Source of the DNA: Gnetum montanum
Taxonomy: Eukaryota; Streptophyta; Gnetopsida; Gnetales; Gnetaceae
DNA length: 64,000 nucleotides
Direction: 5' to 3'
NCBI GenBank assembly: GCA_015680685.1
Contig: MNCI01024072.1
Span: forward strand, 87,510-151,509
Shown here: in pieces, positions 20,467 through 31,480 of the stretch
How positions within the stretch are numbered: position 1 is the first letter of the stretch
How the letters are laid out: every line of letters begins with the position of its first letter
Translations under genes and position numbers: made by a program
The notes under the pieces: model-generated
Database searches by the model: none
Told to the model about the DNA's origin: nothing
What the model saw: only the letters and a program-made list of their open reading frames with translations

Positions 20467-21655
20467 ATGATAAACAAAAAATCTTTTCAAAGCCTGCTTC
20501 ATACAATGGCCAAAATGTGCCAACAAAAGCACCCCTATACATATTCATGTCAAGAAGAAGATATTGAATGGGGACAACTTGAAATCTCAAGTAAGTTTGA
20601 ATTGGAACCATTGGAGCTAAAAGCCCTACTAGTAGTATTGGAATATGCTTTTCTAAATAATAAGAAATTGATAAAGATTAGAAACAGAGATTATTGGAAG
20701 TGGTTAATAAATGGCCAACAACATTTGCATGGTCTTATGATGAAATAACAAGTATTGATCCACTAATTCGTCAACATTGAATATACACAGATCCAATTGT
20801 TAAGCCACATTGCCAATCACAAAGAAGGCTGAATCCTAAGCTTAAAGAAGTAGTGAATAAAAAATTGGAAAACTTATTGAAAGTAGGATTCATCTACCCC
20901 ATTGCAGACAGTGAATGGGTTAGCCCTTTGGTCATTATTTTAAAGAAAAGTGGCAAGTGGAGAGTATGTATTAATTTCTAGTTGTTAAACTCTGCAATGT
21001 TGAAAGACCATTTCCCTTTGTCGTTTGTTAACCAAGTCTTAGATACCATAGTAGCATGTCAGTACTATACCTTCCTTGATGAATACAATGGGTATAACTA
21101 GATCTGCATTGCATTGGAAAATCAAGAAAAGACTACATTCACCAGTCCTTGGGGAATGTTCGCCTACAAGAAAATATCTTTTGGTCTATGCAATGCACCT
21201 ACTACCTTTCAAAGATTAGTATTGAGCATCTTCCAAAAACAAATAAGCAATGGTGTAGAGGTATTTATGGATAACTTACGAGCTAGAATTTAAGCAAGCA
21301 TTGGATTGTTTAGAGCAAGTATTAAAAAGATGCATGGAAAACAATTTAAAGCTCAATTGGCAAAAAAGCCATCTAATGGTCCAAGATGGGATCATTCTAG
21401 AACACAAAGTATCACAGAAGGGAATTGAGATAGATCAAGAGAAGATCAGAGTCATTTAGAACATCACCCAAAGGACATAAATTATCAAAGATGTCAGATC
21501 GTTTTCAAGCCACACAGGATATTATAGAAGGTTTATAGAAAATTTTTCAAAAATAGCAAAACCATTGGGAGAACTAACAAAGAAAGGTGCATCATTTTAG
21601 TGGATAGAACAATGTGAGAAGGCATTTGAGACTTTAAAATAGAAGCTAATCGAAA
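20467..21655 (+). pseudogene. Pre-RT linker and reverse transcriptase (element E), broken
   Basis: The linker has WGQLEISSKFELEPLELKAL, matching C (WGELEILDHFKLEPLELKNL). The RT follows: EVVNKKLENLLKVGFIYPI, SPLVIILKKSGKWRVCINF, DHFPLSFVNQVLDTIV, YYTFLDEYNGYN (first catalytic Asp), GMFAYKKISFGLCNAPTTFQ and GVEVFMDNL, where the FMDDF active site has lost its second Asp (now Asn). The end reads NNLKLNWQKSHLMVQDG and HTGYYRRFIENFSK. There are stops and at least one frameshift just after FMDNL. It is among the better preserved RT copies here but inactive. Confidence 0.85.
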
Positions 21656-22110
21656 CACCAATCCTCCAAGCTTTGGATTGATCTAAGCTTTTTCACATAA
21701 TGACAGATGCTTCCAATTATGCGTTGGATGCAATATTAACCTAGCTTGATGATCAAAAAAGGTTTTTGGATAAAAACTTAATTACACCACCACAGAAAAT
21801 GAGCTTATGGAAATTGTGTATGCGTGAGAAAAATTTAGACACTATGTGCTTAGGTACCCCATTTATGTCCATATAGATCATAGTGCAATAAGATTCTAGA
21901 TGAATAAGCCAACTGTGAGTCCTAGGGTGATCAAATGGCTCATCATATTGTAAGAATTTGACATCACCATGATTGACAAGAAAGGCATAGAAAATGTAGT
22001 AGTAGATCACTTGTCAAAGCTAAAATGGGAACCATAGGACCAAGAAGAACTATTATTAGATCAGTTTCCCAATGAAAACTTGTTCACAAGGGCAACAATG
22101 GCTATTAAAT
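21656..22110 (+). pseudogene. RNase H (element E), broken
   Basis: Reads FHIMTDASNYALDAILT, then, after a frame change caused by loss of about a dozen codons, KFRHYVLRYPIYVHIDHSAI, MNKPTVSPRVIKWLIIL and GIENVVVDHLSKLKW. These are the Asp, His and C-terminal motifs seen in A, B and C. The coding similarity fades after LFTRATMAIK at about 22110. Confidence 0.82.
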
Positions 22111-22312
22111 GAAAAACAAAGTCATGGACTACTAATTACATGACCTACTAGAACACACAAGAACTTCCTATTGAGTGAAGTAGGAAACAAAGAGAATAGT
22201 TCCTCCATTAGAGAGATTCATCCGTCATAGTGAAACACACACAGGGTCACAATGGTGATGAAGAAGAAGGGAATGGTCAAGATAAAGATTAGGACAAAGA
22301 TAAAGAATAAGG

Positions 22313-22613
22313 TGCATATGTTTATTACAAATTGAAACTCCCTTTCATGTCTAGAGATAACTAGAAAAAGATCTTGACTGTGAAATGGCCTTATATGATA
22401 TAAATTCAAGCACTATTTTTGTTTAAGGAATTGTTACATGACAATTCCAGGGATCTCATCCTTGATGAAGTTCATGGAACCAATGTTATCCATGTTCATC
22501 CTTGGTGTCACTACTCATTCTTGGTGCATAGGTTCCTATTAGGTGGCCTAAGGGTCTTGTTTAGAGACTTTGAGTTCATAGTTGTTGGATTAGGGTATGT
22601 GTAGGGAATGGTT
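22313..22613 (+). repeat. Left arm of an imperfect inverted repeat
   Basis: Contains CTCCCTTTCATGTCTAGAGA (22340), CTTGGTGCATAGGTTCCTAT (22535) and GGATTAGGGTATGTGTAGGG (22590), each matched in reverse complement in the right arm. Similarity judged by eye is about 70-80 percent with small gaps. Confidence 0.7.
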
Positions 22614-23394
22614 TGTTACACATGGTAGGATTAAAGATAAGGCAATGATGAAGATAAAGATTAGGATGAAGATCAAGATAAAGATCATGATGAGGATCAA
22701 GATCAACATCATGTTAGAGATTAAGAAAAAGATAGAAATTAGGAACAAGATATATCTTTCTTAGATTTTATTCCTTGATAAGGAAACTCAATTTTTCATA
22801 AGTACCTTTTATTCCTTAGCTAGGAAACAAAACCAAAACTCGATTTTCCATTCATGATTTGCACATCACCATCCTTATTTTTTCTCCATTTAGGGTAATT
22901 GATCATCAGTCTTAATTTCTTTTTCGAAGGGAACATAACCAAAATAAGCTTTTATATAACTACTATTTTTTTCCATAGAAAATATTTTTCCATGTTCTTT
23001 CATTCAAGTGATTAGTGTGCATCATTGCACCTAACCTCAATGCATATAGTTTACGATTTTAATAGTATTCTGGACCATGCACTTTGCAAGATGCTTTCAA
23101 AGTATGTCCTCCAAAATGACATGTTCATTAAAATATTCATCCATGTCAAGATAAAACCATGAGGAATCATCTTCATGATGAGGGATGTATCCCAGCCATA
23201 TAACCCCTATGTACTGATACTCAATACATGGTTTAACACTCATCTTAAGTAAATAAGAGGGGCTAGGTGTCGTCTCAAGGAACTTGTGACAATCATCACA
23301 TGATGAATGAAAAACAAAGTGTAGTAATAGGTACCTCTTTGAAATTGCATCTCACTCGAGGGCAAGAATATCTTCATCCTCAATTTATCCATGT

Positions 23395-23700
23395 TCAATA
23401 GACTATTCCCTACACACACCCTAATCCCAAAACTAAAAACTTGAACTCTCTAAAGAAGATGCACAGGTATCATCTAATAGGAACCTATACACCAAGAACG
23501 AGCAGCGACACTAATTATGAACATAGATAACATGTCAGACACATGGTTATCATGAAGGTTAAGACCTTCATCCACATTGTGATGACAATTTTATAAAGAG
23601 ATAGAGTGGTTGAATAATGCATAAGTTCATCTCGCAATCAACAAATTTTTTGTTCATCTCTAAACATGAAAGGGAGCTATGGTTTCTAATTAATAGATTG
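23395..23700 (-). repeat. Right arm of an imperfect inverted repeat
   Basis: The reverse complement of the left arm: TCCCTACACACACCCTAATC (23408), ATAGGAACCTATACACCAAG (23480) and CTCTAAACATGAAAGGGAG (23660). A loop of about 780 bp separates the arms. No target duplication was found, so it may be a foldback transposon or two inverted copies of one repeat. Confidence 0.7.
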
Positions 23701-23773
23701 TCAATTCCTTAATTGGATAAGAACAACTCACAAATAATCCCTTTTAGGGTGATGTAGGTGGTTCCTTACGATT

Positions 23774-26700
23774 CCTCAAGATCAAGTGTTAGCCCAAGGG
23801 ACATTTGGAACCATGTGTTGTTATAATAGATCCTTGGGATCAAGTGTAACCCTAATAAATCCTGAGGTCCAACTATTGGCCTACCGGTACTCCATGACCT
23901 AGTGTTGGCCTACTAGTCCTTCAGGATGAACTATTTGCCTAATTAACCCTTGGGACTAATTTTTGGCCTATTGGTCCTCAAAGATCTAGTATTGATCAAA
24001 CAAATCCTTAGGACCAATTATTAGCTTAAGGAATCCTCAAGATCAACTGGTGATCTGGCAAACCCTAGGGATCAAGTGTTGGCCTAATACATACTTTGGA
24101 TCAAGTATTGGTCGAATATACCCTTGGGACCAAGTGTTGGCATAATGAACCCTCACGATGAACTTTTGGCCTAATATATAATCTTGATGAAGTGTTGGCC
24201 TAATGTATCCTTGGGACCAAGTGTTGTCCTAATAGACCCTTAGGACCAACTAGTGGCCTAATGGATTCTCTAGGCCAAGTGTTTGCCTATTGGTCCTCCA
24301 AGTCCATGTGTTGGCCCAATAGACACTGAAGACAAATATGTTTGAGGATCCTTGGGGCCAAGTATTGACCTATTAGTCCTTTTGAACTAAGTATTTTTTC
24401 TATTAGTCCTTAGGGATGGAGTTTTAGCATAAAAAAATCCTTAGGATAAATTTTTGGTCTACTAGTCCCTCGAGTCTAAGTGTTGCTTCAAGAGACCCTC
24501 AAGACAAATTATTGGTCTAACAGATCCTCAAGACCAAACATTGAACTAATGGATCTTTTCAAACAAGTGTTGGGCTATTGGTTCTCTAGCACCAAGTGTT
24601 AGTCTAATGAATGCTTAGCAGCAAGTGTTAAACTATTGAACCGTTGAGATAATGTATTATCCTAACAAACCCTCATGTTCAAGTTTTGGCCTACTAGTTG
24701 TTCAAGAGCAATCAATGGACTAAGAAATCCTCACAATAAAATGTTATCCAAATAGATCTTCAAGAATTAATCTTAGAATACTGGTCCTCTAGGATCAAGT
24801 GGTGGATTAACATATGCTCAGGACCAAGTGTTAGCCAAATAGATCATTGAAACCAAGTGTTGACCTCATGCACCCTCAGGACCAAGTGTTAACATATTGG
24901 ATTTTCAAGACAAACTAGTTGACTAATAGATCCTTGGGGATGAAGTGTTAACCTAAAAGATCCTCAGGATAAAGTGTTAGCCTATTGGTCCTTTAGGAAT
25001 AAATGTTAGCATAACAAGCCCTTGAAACTAACTAGTGTACTAACAAATCCTTAGGACCATGTGGTTGACTAACAAATCCTCAGTAGCAAGTCTTGGCATA
25101 TTGGTCCTTTTGGACCAACCAATGGACTAACATATCCTCTAGACTAAGTATTATCCTAATGGACCCTTGGGATCAAGTGTTGGCCTACTTATTCTCCAAG
25201 ACCAATTATTGGCCTAATGGATCCTCAAGATTAACTATTGGATTCATGGACCATTGGGACCAATTGTTGATGTACTAGTCCTCTATGATCAAATTTTTTC
25301 CTGATAGACCCTCAAGATCAACTAGTGGCCTAATGGAACCTTAGGATCATGTGTTGGCCTACTAAACCTCCAATATTAAGTGTTTTCCTAATGGAATCTT
25401 GGGATCAACTAGTGGTCCAATGGATTCTCATGATGAACTATTGGTCTAATAGTCCTTTGAGACCAACTGTTAACCTAATGGATCCTCAGGATCAATCTAT
25501 GGCCTAATGGATCCTAAAGGTTAAGTGTTGATGTACTGCTTCTTCAAGACCAACTAGTGGACTAATGAACACTTGATGCTAAGTTTTAACTAAACAAACC
25601 CTTGAGGCCAAGTGTTAACAACTAGTCCTCTAGGATCAACTGGTGGAGTAATGGAACCTTATGATCAAATGTTAACCTAATGGACGATTGTGACTAAGTG
25701 TTGGTGTAATGAATCCTTAGGATTAGTTAGTGGACTAATAGTCCTTCATGATTAAGTTTTGGCCCACTAGTACTCAAGGACCAACCAATGAACTAATAGA
25801 TCCTTAGGATAAAATTTTAGCTAAATTGACCATCAAGACCAAGTGTTGTCCTAATGGATCCTTAGGACCAAGTATTGATCTAACGAATCCTCAAGACCCA
25901 CTTCTGAACTAGCAGACACTTGAGACCATGTATTAGTTCAACAAATTCTTAAGTTTAATTTCTGGACTAATGGACTCTTAGAACCAATCATTCAACTGAT
26001 GTTTCCTCAAGATCAATTTTTGTCATATTGGTTCTTCAAGATCAAGTGTTGGCCTAATGAATCATTGAGACCAATTGTTGGCCTAGTAGTTATTTAGGAC
26101 AAATCGGTGAACTAATAGATCCTTTGGATAAATTACTAGGTAAATAGACCCTCAAGTTCAAGTGTTAGCCTAATGGACCCTCAAGACCAACTTTTGGCCT
26201 AAGGGACCCTCAAGATGAATTGGCTATCTAACAAATCCTTGGAACTAAGTGTTGTCCGAATGGATCCTTTAGATCAACTATTTTTTCAATGGTCCCTCTC
26301 AATCAACTGTTGGTCTAATAGATCATTGAGAACAAGTGTTAGTCTAATTAGCCCTTGGGATCAATTACTATTCAAATAAACCTTTGGGACCAATTGTTCA
26401 ACTAATGTTCCTCTAGGATAAGTGTTGGCTGAATGGACCATTAGGACTAATTTTTGGACTAATAAACATTTGGAACAAATGCTAGCCTAAGAAATCATTT
26501 GGACCAATTTTTGTCCTAATGGACCCTTGGGATGAAGTGTTGATCTAACAAACCCTTAGGATAAATTGGTGGTATAACTAACCCTTAGGAATAAGTGTTG
26601 GACTATTAGTCCTTCAGGTGCAAGTGGTTGCACAGTAGATCCTAATGATGAATTGGTGGACAAATGTACCATCAAATCCAATTGTTGGCCTACAAGTCCT

Positions 26701-26928
26701 CTGGGTTGAAGTACTGGCCCAACAAACCTTCTAAATCATGTGTTAGCATACAGGTCCTCTAGGACCAAGTTTTGATCCAAAAGATCCTTGGGACCAAATG
26801 TTGACCTAACAGACCCTCAGGACTAAGTGTTGGGCAACTAATCCTCTAAGACCTATTGGACTACTAGTCCTCTAGATCAAGTGTTGGTCTAATAGATCCT
26901 TCGGATCAAGTATTAGACTAATGATCCT
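23774..26928. repeat. 29-bp minisatellite array, segment 1 (about 109 units)
   Basis: Degenerate tandem repeat with a 29-bp period; for example unit starts at 24122, 24151 and 24209 are spaced 29 and 58. The core words are GACCAAGTGTTGG, then CCTAATGGATCCT or CCTACTAGTCCTC. Several variant classes are mixed (AATGGATCC, ACTAGTCC, CAACTAGTGG), with no clear higher-order order by eye. 29 is not a multiple of 3 and every frame has stops, so it is not coding. It ends exactly at the LTR of element C. Confidence 0.93.
26924..26928. repeat. Target-site duplication of element C, left copy
   Basis: ATCCT immediately before the LTR start TGATGAGT; the same 5 bases follow the other LTR at 40313-40317. 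Both belong to the CCTAATGGATCCT part of the minisatellite. Confidence 0.88.
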
Positions 26929-27718
26929 TGATGAGTGATGAGGTACTCCTACACCCAACGATACGAATCACAAGTGTTCACACATAATTCAGTCGAATTC
27001 CATGGGCTTTGTCATTTCCAATGCACTAGCCCTTTAGGAAGTGAATCTAGTCTTAAGGTTAATTGTTGTCTTCCCAATTACATTTGTGACATTCGTTGGT
27101 ATGGTTAAGTGTAACTGAGGCATTCAAGTTTTATCATTTTTTATGTTTTATAGATCGATGCTCAAATATGGATAAAAGTATTTTGATTAACTAATCTAAA
27201 TTAACTAATTTACTAGCATTTAACTAATCCTAACATAAATATCCATTCCCACTTTCTGTACATGTCCTGAACCCACATATCTGCTATTAGATGACCAAGT
27301 GCTATGATACTGGGCATACCAAGTAATAACATTGCTAGGATTACCAAGCGAATACATGTTACGCTCAAAGCAGTCGCACTTATGTATTTAATCTATCTAG
27401 CTTAATAACCTCATTAACTTAATTGCTAGAAAATATTTGCAAAATAATTAAGATCAATTAACAAATAATTAAAAACATTGAATGCATAAATAAAATAGCT
27501 AATCTATCCAAAGTGCTGCAAGGTTTATTACAAAGCTCATCTTTATTGTTGCACACACTGTCATGCTCAAGTATAATAATGCTTGAATAAAGATCCATAC
27601 ACTGAATGACTCCTACTTCAGGCACTCAGGGAAAAAATTCTAACTTTTGAATGGAAAAAATGCAAGAGCTTCACTGCTACTGAAATCTAGATTGCCATAA
27701 ATGCGGCTCGTAGGCATG

Positions 27719-27726
27719 TATTTATA
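27719..27726 (-). promoter_or_regulatory. TATA box, left LTR of C
   Basis: TATAAATA on the minus strand, about 130 bp inside the LTR's sense-strand start and directly downstream of the palindromic block. Confidence 0.65.
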
Positions 27727-27739
27727 GATGACAGATAGA

Positions 27740-27842
27740 CACTATGTTGATGAGGCCTTGTTGGCATAGAGCGAGATGCATCAACAAGGCCTAGTCAATG
27801 TAGTGGATTGCATCAACAAGGCCTCGTTGACATAGCCAACCA
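27740..27842. repeat. GAGGCCTC-centred palindrome cluster in U3 (left LTR)
   Basis: Repeated words such as TTGATGAGGCCTTGTTGG, CATCAACAAGGCCTAGTC and CATCAACAAGGCCTCGTTGAC. All are versions of the perfect palindrome GTCGACGAGGCCTCGTCGAC after C-to-T/G-to-A changes. Three palindromic cores lie within about 100 bp. Confidence 0.85.
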
Positions 27843-27856
27843 ATGATGACTCATCA

Positions 27857-27870
27857 TATTCCCATGACTG
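27857..27870 (-). promoter_or_regulatory. Polypurine-like tract (3' end of element C)
   Basis: The minus strand reads CAGTCATGGGAATA directly before the LTR; the copy at 60815-60828 (AGTCATGGGGATA) has the fuller G run. It is the expected place for plus-strand primer generation. Confidence 0.55.
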
Positions 27871-28099
27871 AATGAAAACTTGTCCTTGAGTTCTTTTACA
27901 AAATTGAGAAGGTATGGGATTATTGATTGACTTTTCTTCAACAAAAAAAAAACTGACTTTTACAAAAAATGGAGTGCTTGGGTGTATGGATCAACACATT
28001 TAAAAAATGGTGGTGTTCAGGATACAAAATTGAACACTATGACATAACTCTTCAAAAATTGGACAACACGTTCCTTGATGGTGTGAAGCTTATTGAAGA

Positions 28100-30980
28100 A
28101 GATCAAATTATCCAAGGTGGTGGTGGTTCCTAAGGTTCCAAGGGACCTTCATTGGCTTCATGCACTAGCGGTGGTTGAGGTAGCTACAGTTGTCCTGCTA
28201 CTGCTACAACTTCAAGTATGAGGTAAAAAGCATCTAGTAGTGCTTTTATTTTCTCCTCCTTACTCCTAGGATCATAAACCATCCACATAACTTTCCCAAT
28301 GTGGGTTGGAATGGGCACATCCCAAGGGCATAAGATCGCTAGAAACAACTCCTTAGCATTGATGAACTAGGCAGCGAACTGTTTGCATTTAATGTCAAAT
28401 GCTCTTACTGTGTTCTTTAGCTCTTGGTAGTCATTCCTCCATCTGGCTAGGTTCTTAGTGATGGATCATTCATCTGTGAATTTCCCTTTGAGAACTTCGA
28501 GTTCAACATTAGCACTCTCAAGCTTTTTCTTGGTGTCCTTATGATGTTTAAACTTGGCCTCATATAGTAAATAAAAGCTAGCCACTTGCTTCTCCAATTA
28601 TGACTATGGTTGTCCAATTGTTAGCATTGCCAAGTTTGTATAACAGAGATTGGCCAACTCCATATACTCTGTTATTTCTTTGATCTACAACTCCTTCAAG
28701 TAGATCTCCATTTTTTTGTAGGCATCAATACCATCAAGGATGGATTGCCACATCTCTCTTCCTTGCTGGAGTTATTGGAGGGCTTCATTCACTTTCATCT
28801 TTGCCATTTGGATTTGTTTTTAATTAATTTCCTTTTGTAAGCCAACCTAGTCCCTGTAGTGATTTTCTCTCTCTCAAATTTAAGAGCTTTGTTCTTCCAA
28901 GTGATGATCTCAATCGTAGAATTTTGTTGCAAGGTGCGCACCTCCTCCATTGATAGATTTCAGTTCTCCATGGCCAATTTCCTTAGTTCAGTGTTAACTC
29001 TAGAAAGTTGCTCCTATTGTATTTGATCTCTTTGAGCATTAACATTATGCAGGAGATGATTTTTTGTGGTCAATGCTTCATTCTCTTGGCACATTTGATT
29101 CAAGTCCTTTTTGATTAAGTGCATTTTAGCTTATACCATGGACTATTTGAAGATGGCCATTACTACTTCCTCCTTAGCCTTTTAAAATAATTCTTGAAGC
29201 TATTTGATAGCTTCATCTCTTGTCATTACTAGTCTAAGGATTGCTTGTTCTACAAGTCAGGCACAAAGTTCAGCAACCTCTACGACCAAGCATTGATTTT
29301 ACTCTTGGGCCATTTCTAGTTGTTCTTCTAAGATGGTGCATTGACCCCTTTCATTCAATAGCTTTGACTAGGTTGTGGTGATGTTCCCTGGGAGATCAAA
29401 GATGTTTAGAATCAGTTGGCCAGTTCCTACCAGTCATTTCAGCAATTGTTTGTGTTGGGCCGCTTTTAATTTTCTGTTGACCATGCTTGTGAATTTCTAC
29501 ACATCTTTGAGTGTAGATACATCTAGTACAGATGCCATGGGTACATTCAGTGCTTCAGCTACATGGTCAGCTACCACTTCTACCATTGTCTCCTACCCTT
29601 GGTGCTGCATCACTAAGACAGTTGCTTCTTCACCTTCCTTCAACCTCACTGAGAAAGTGGTAGCATTCCTAGAGATTTCTAGGAATAGATGGTATGTTGC
29701 TAGTGACACTGTCACCTCTCGAGCATTGGGATTCGACCTTGAAGGATGTTGCATTCTTTGGGTAGAGAAAATGGGACCACCCCTCTCCATCTGGCTAACT
29801 GTTTGGGCCACCTGATTAAGTTGACTCATTGCTAGTCAATATATAGATGGATCCACCCCACTAATTCCTACTTGTTGCTCTTGTTTGCTCAAGAGCTATT
29901 CTCTGATTTGATGTAGACGTTCAAGGAATATGCAGACTTCTGGTGTTGTCTCCTGAGTGGGTGGTGGTGGTAGTAGCTCCTCTTCTTGAGTGGTTATTAA
30001 CGTCTTATCCTTCATGATTTTTGCCCATGAGGCTAAGGGAGCATGCCTAAGAGTATCATTAGAATAGTGAACAATGCTTGCCCTTTTGTAAAGTTTTTTC
30101 TTAAGGCATGGAAATGGCAGGGTCTTCCTTCCACATTCATTCTCCTTGAAGTGCTTCTCGATCTCCAAATAAATTAGCTATGAAAGGTTAACGGGAAATT
30201 TTTCACTTAGAGCAGCACATGCTCAGGTGGAGAAAGTAGTCATCTTGCTTGGCCTCACTGTTGGATTAAGGTAATAGGCTAAAATCTTGAAATAAATCTA
30301 CTTTGCAAGTGTGAGCGCACTATACTCTTTACGGTCCACCTCGTAGCATCGTTGGGTCCATTACCTTTTTGCCTCAAGATTGCCTTTTGTTGATATTTCT
30401 GCTAATTGTGCTCCACTATCTAGAAAATCCAGTGCCTATGCAATAGCCTCCATCAAGTAGGACAGTTGAACATCCTTGATTATTAGAATAGACCATGGCC
30501 TTCGACTATTTTAGAAGAGATAGGTCTCTCCCATGTACCATTCCCCATTGGACATAAGGACTAGCCACATGGGAGAGGTTTGCAATTGTGTGTTGATATC
30601 CTCTAGAGCTTTTTCCAAAAATGGCCTGAAGTTTATCTCTTGAAGAACTGATCTTTGGATTTCTCGGGACTTGATGATGTCCAACCAGGCTTGCATTAGA
30701 GTGACCTCAAGCCTTGGCATGGGTCTAGGTGCTTCCCCTCATTGGGATTGTTTAGTAGGCATTTCTTCCTCTAGAATTTTTCAAACAGATTCCACTTTGG
30801 GTTCCTCAGAAAGAGGTCCAATTGCATGGGTTTCCTCTTGTTGTTCTTGGCCTTGTTCCTATTGGCCCCTTCTAGCCCTGGGTCATTTCTCCTGTGGTTG
30901 TGAGGGTCCTCCTTCCTATGGACACTTTTGTTTAAGTACCATCTATAATTACAATAAGACCATGGATTAGCAATTATTGT
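28100..30980 (-). pseudogene. Third (3') ORF of the Athila-like family: unknown N-part plus coiled-coil
   Basis: A long decayed reading frame between pol and the 3' LTR, where Athila elements may carry an extra env-like gene. From the N-terminal side: 30720-30511 has QRSVLQEINFRPFLEKALED; the region to 30200 has DRKEYSALTLAK and FKILAYYLNPTVRPSKM; 30168-29896 has LEIEKHFKENECGRKTLPF and a Pro run; 29829-29593 follows. About 29400-28130 reads as heptad-like charged helices (for example NTELRKLAMEN and SMEEVRTLQQNST), a probable coiled coil. No transmembrane helix or signal peptide is visible, so an envelope protein is not supported. Function unknown. It is also found in element B. Confidence 0.65.
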
Positions 30981-31369
30981 GTAACTTTAAAAAAGTTGGG
31001 ATACCTTAACTCTTGAGGGTAGTTACACTTGGCTAAGTTGTGATTATGGTTGATTTAATTAACTCAATTGTTACTTTTATTTATGCATTACCATTGATAA
31101 ATTATTTCAAAGGCTGTTGGAAGGGTTAACTATCACAAGAGTTGATATTTTTATGTTGTTAAGGTTACTAACCGTTGTAGGAAGTTAGAAATTTTTTTAA
31201 AAAATTTCATTAGAAACCTTAAGGTTTGCGGCCCCCATGATAAAGATCTTACCTCCGATAAGTGCAAGATCAAAAAATGGAATGATTTGGACAAACGGTT
31301 TGAAAGTTATGGGCTTTGGAAGGTTTTGGGCTTTGAAAAATTGCAAAAAAATCCAAAGTGTCTGGTTGT

Positions 31370-31377
31370 GTATATAG
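31370..31377 (-). promoter_or_regulatory. Internal TATA-like box upstream of the third ORF
   Basis: CTATATAC on the minus strand, placed 15-100 bp downstream of an internal copy of the U3 palindromes, the same spacing as in the LTRs. The aligned site in B is CTATATAA (8193-8200). Confidence 0.5.
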
Positions 31378-31389
31378 CATTTTTGCATT

Positions 31390-31480
31390 ATGTTGATGAG
31401 GCCTCGTCGACAGGGCCTCGTTGATGTAGTTGGCTACGTCGATGAGGCCTCATCAATGCAGCTATTAACCACCATTGACT
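31390..31480. repeat. Internal copy of the U3 palindrome block
   Basis: Contains TTGATGAGGCCTCGTCGAC, GGGCCTCGTTGATGTAG and GTCGATGAGGCCTCATCAATG, then GCAGCTATTAACCACCATTGACT. The last word aligns with ACAGCTAACCGATGATGACT at the outer end of the right LTR. So the block resembles LTR sequence from its first bases through the TATA box, but it lies about 3.5 kb inside the element. Confidence 0.8.

Larger units (their letters stand above)
20467..22110 (+). mobile_element. Athila-like element E, pol fragment, plus strand
   Basis: A piece of pol only: linker before RT (20467-20748), RT and RNase H, followed by sequence that no longer matches the family. There are no LTRs, gag or integrase. Its orientation is opposite to A, B and C. 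Confidence 0.8.
22111..23773. other. Stretch without genes, holding an inverted repeat and GATAAAG-rich runs
   Basis: No coding region could be supported. The two arms of an imperfect inverted repeat are listed separately. Low-complexity GATAAAGAT/GATCAAGAT runs lie at about 22255-22310 and 22625-22760. Confidence 0.6.
26929..27856 (-). repeat. 3' LTR of element C (left LTR)
   Basis: 928 bp, TGATGAGTGATGAGGTAC...ATGATGACTCATCA. The ends form the inverted repeat TGATGAGT/ACTCATCA. It matches the right LTR throughout, including the TATA box, the CTTTATTGTTGCACACACT block (27541) and the U3 palindromes. Confidence 0.93.

Noticed and set aside
23774-26928. CRISPR-like array of regularly spaced repeats
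   Set aside because: The 29-bp units are contiguous with no unique spacers, no cas-like genes exist, and the surrounding sequence is plant retrotransposon DNA.
29375-29815. Plus-strand 146-codon ORF
   Set aside because: It is antisense to the third ORF of element C, whose minus-strand frame has homologues in element B; the plus frame has no family features.
28100-30980. Envelope gene making the element an endogenous retrovirus-like agent
   Set aside because: No signal peptide, membrane helix or glycosylation-rich ectodomain could be seen; the C-terminal half is a coiled coil and the N-terminal half is unrecognised.
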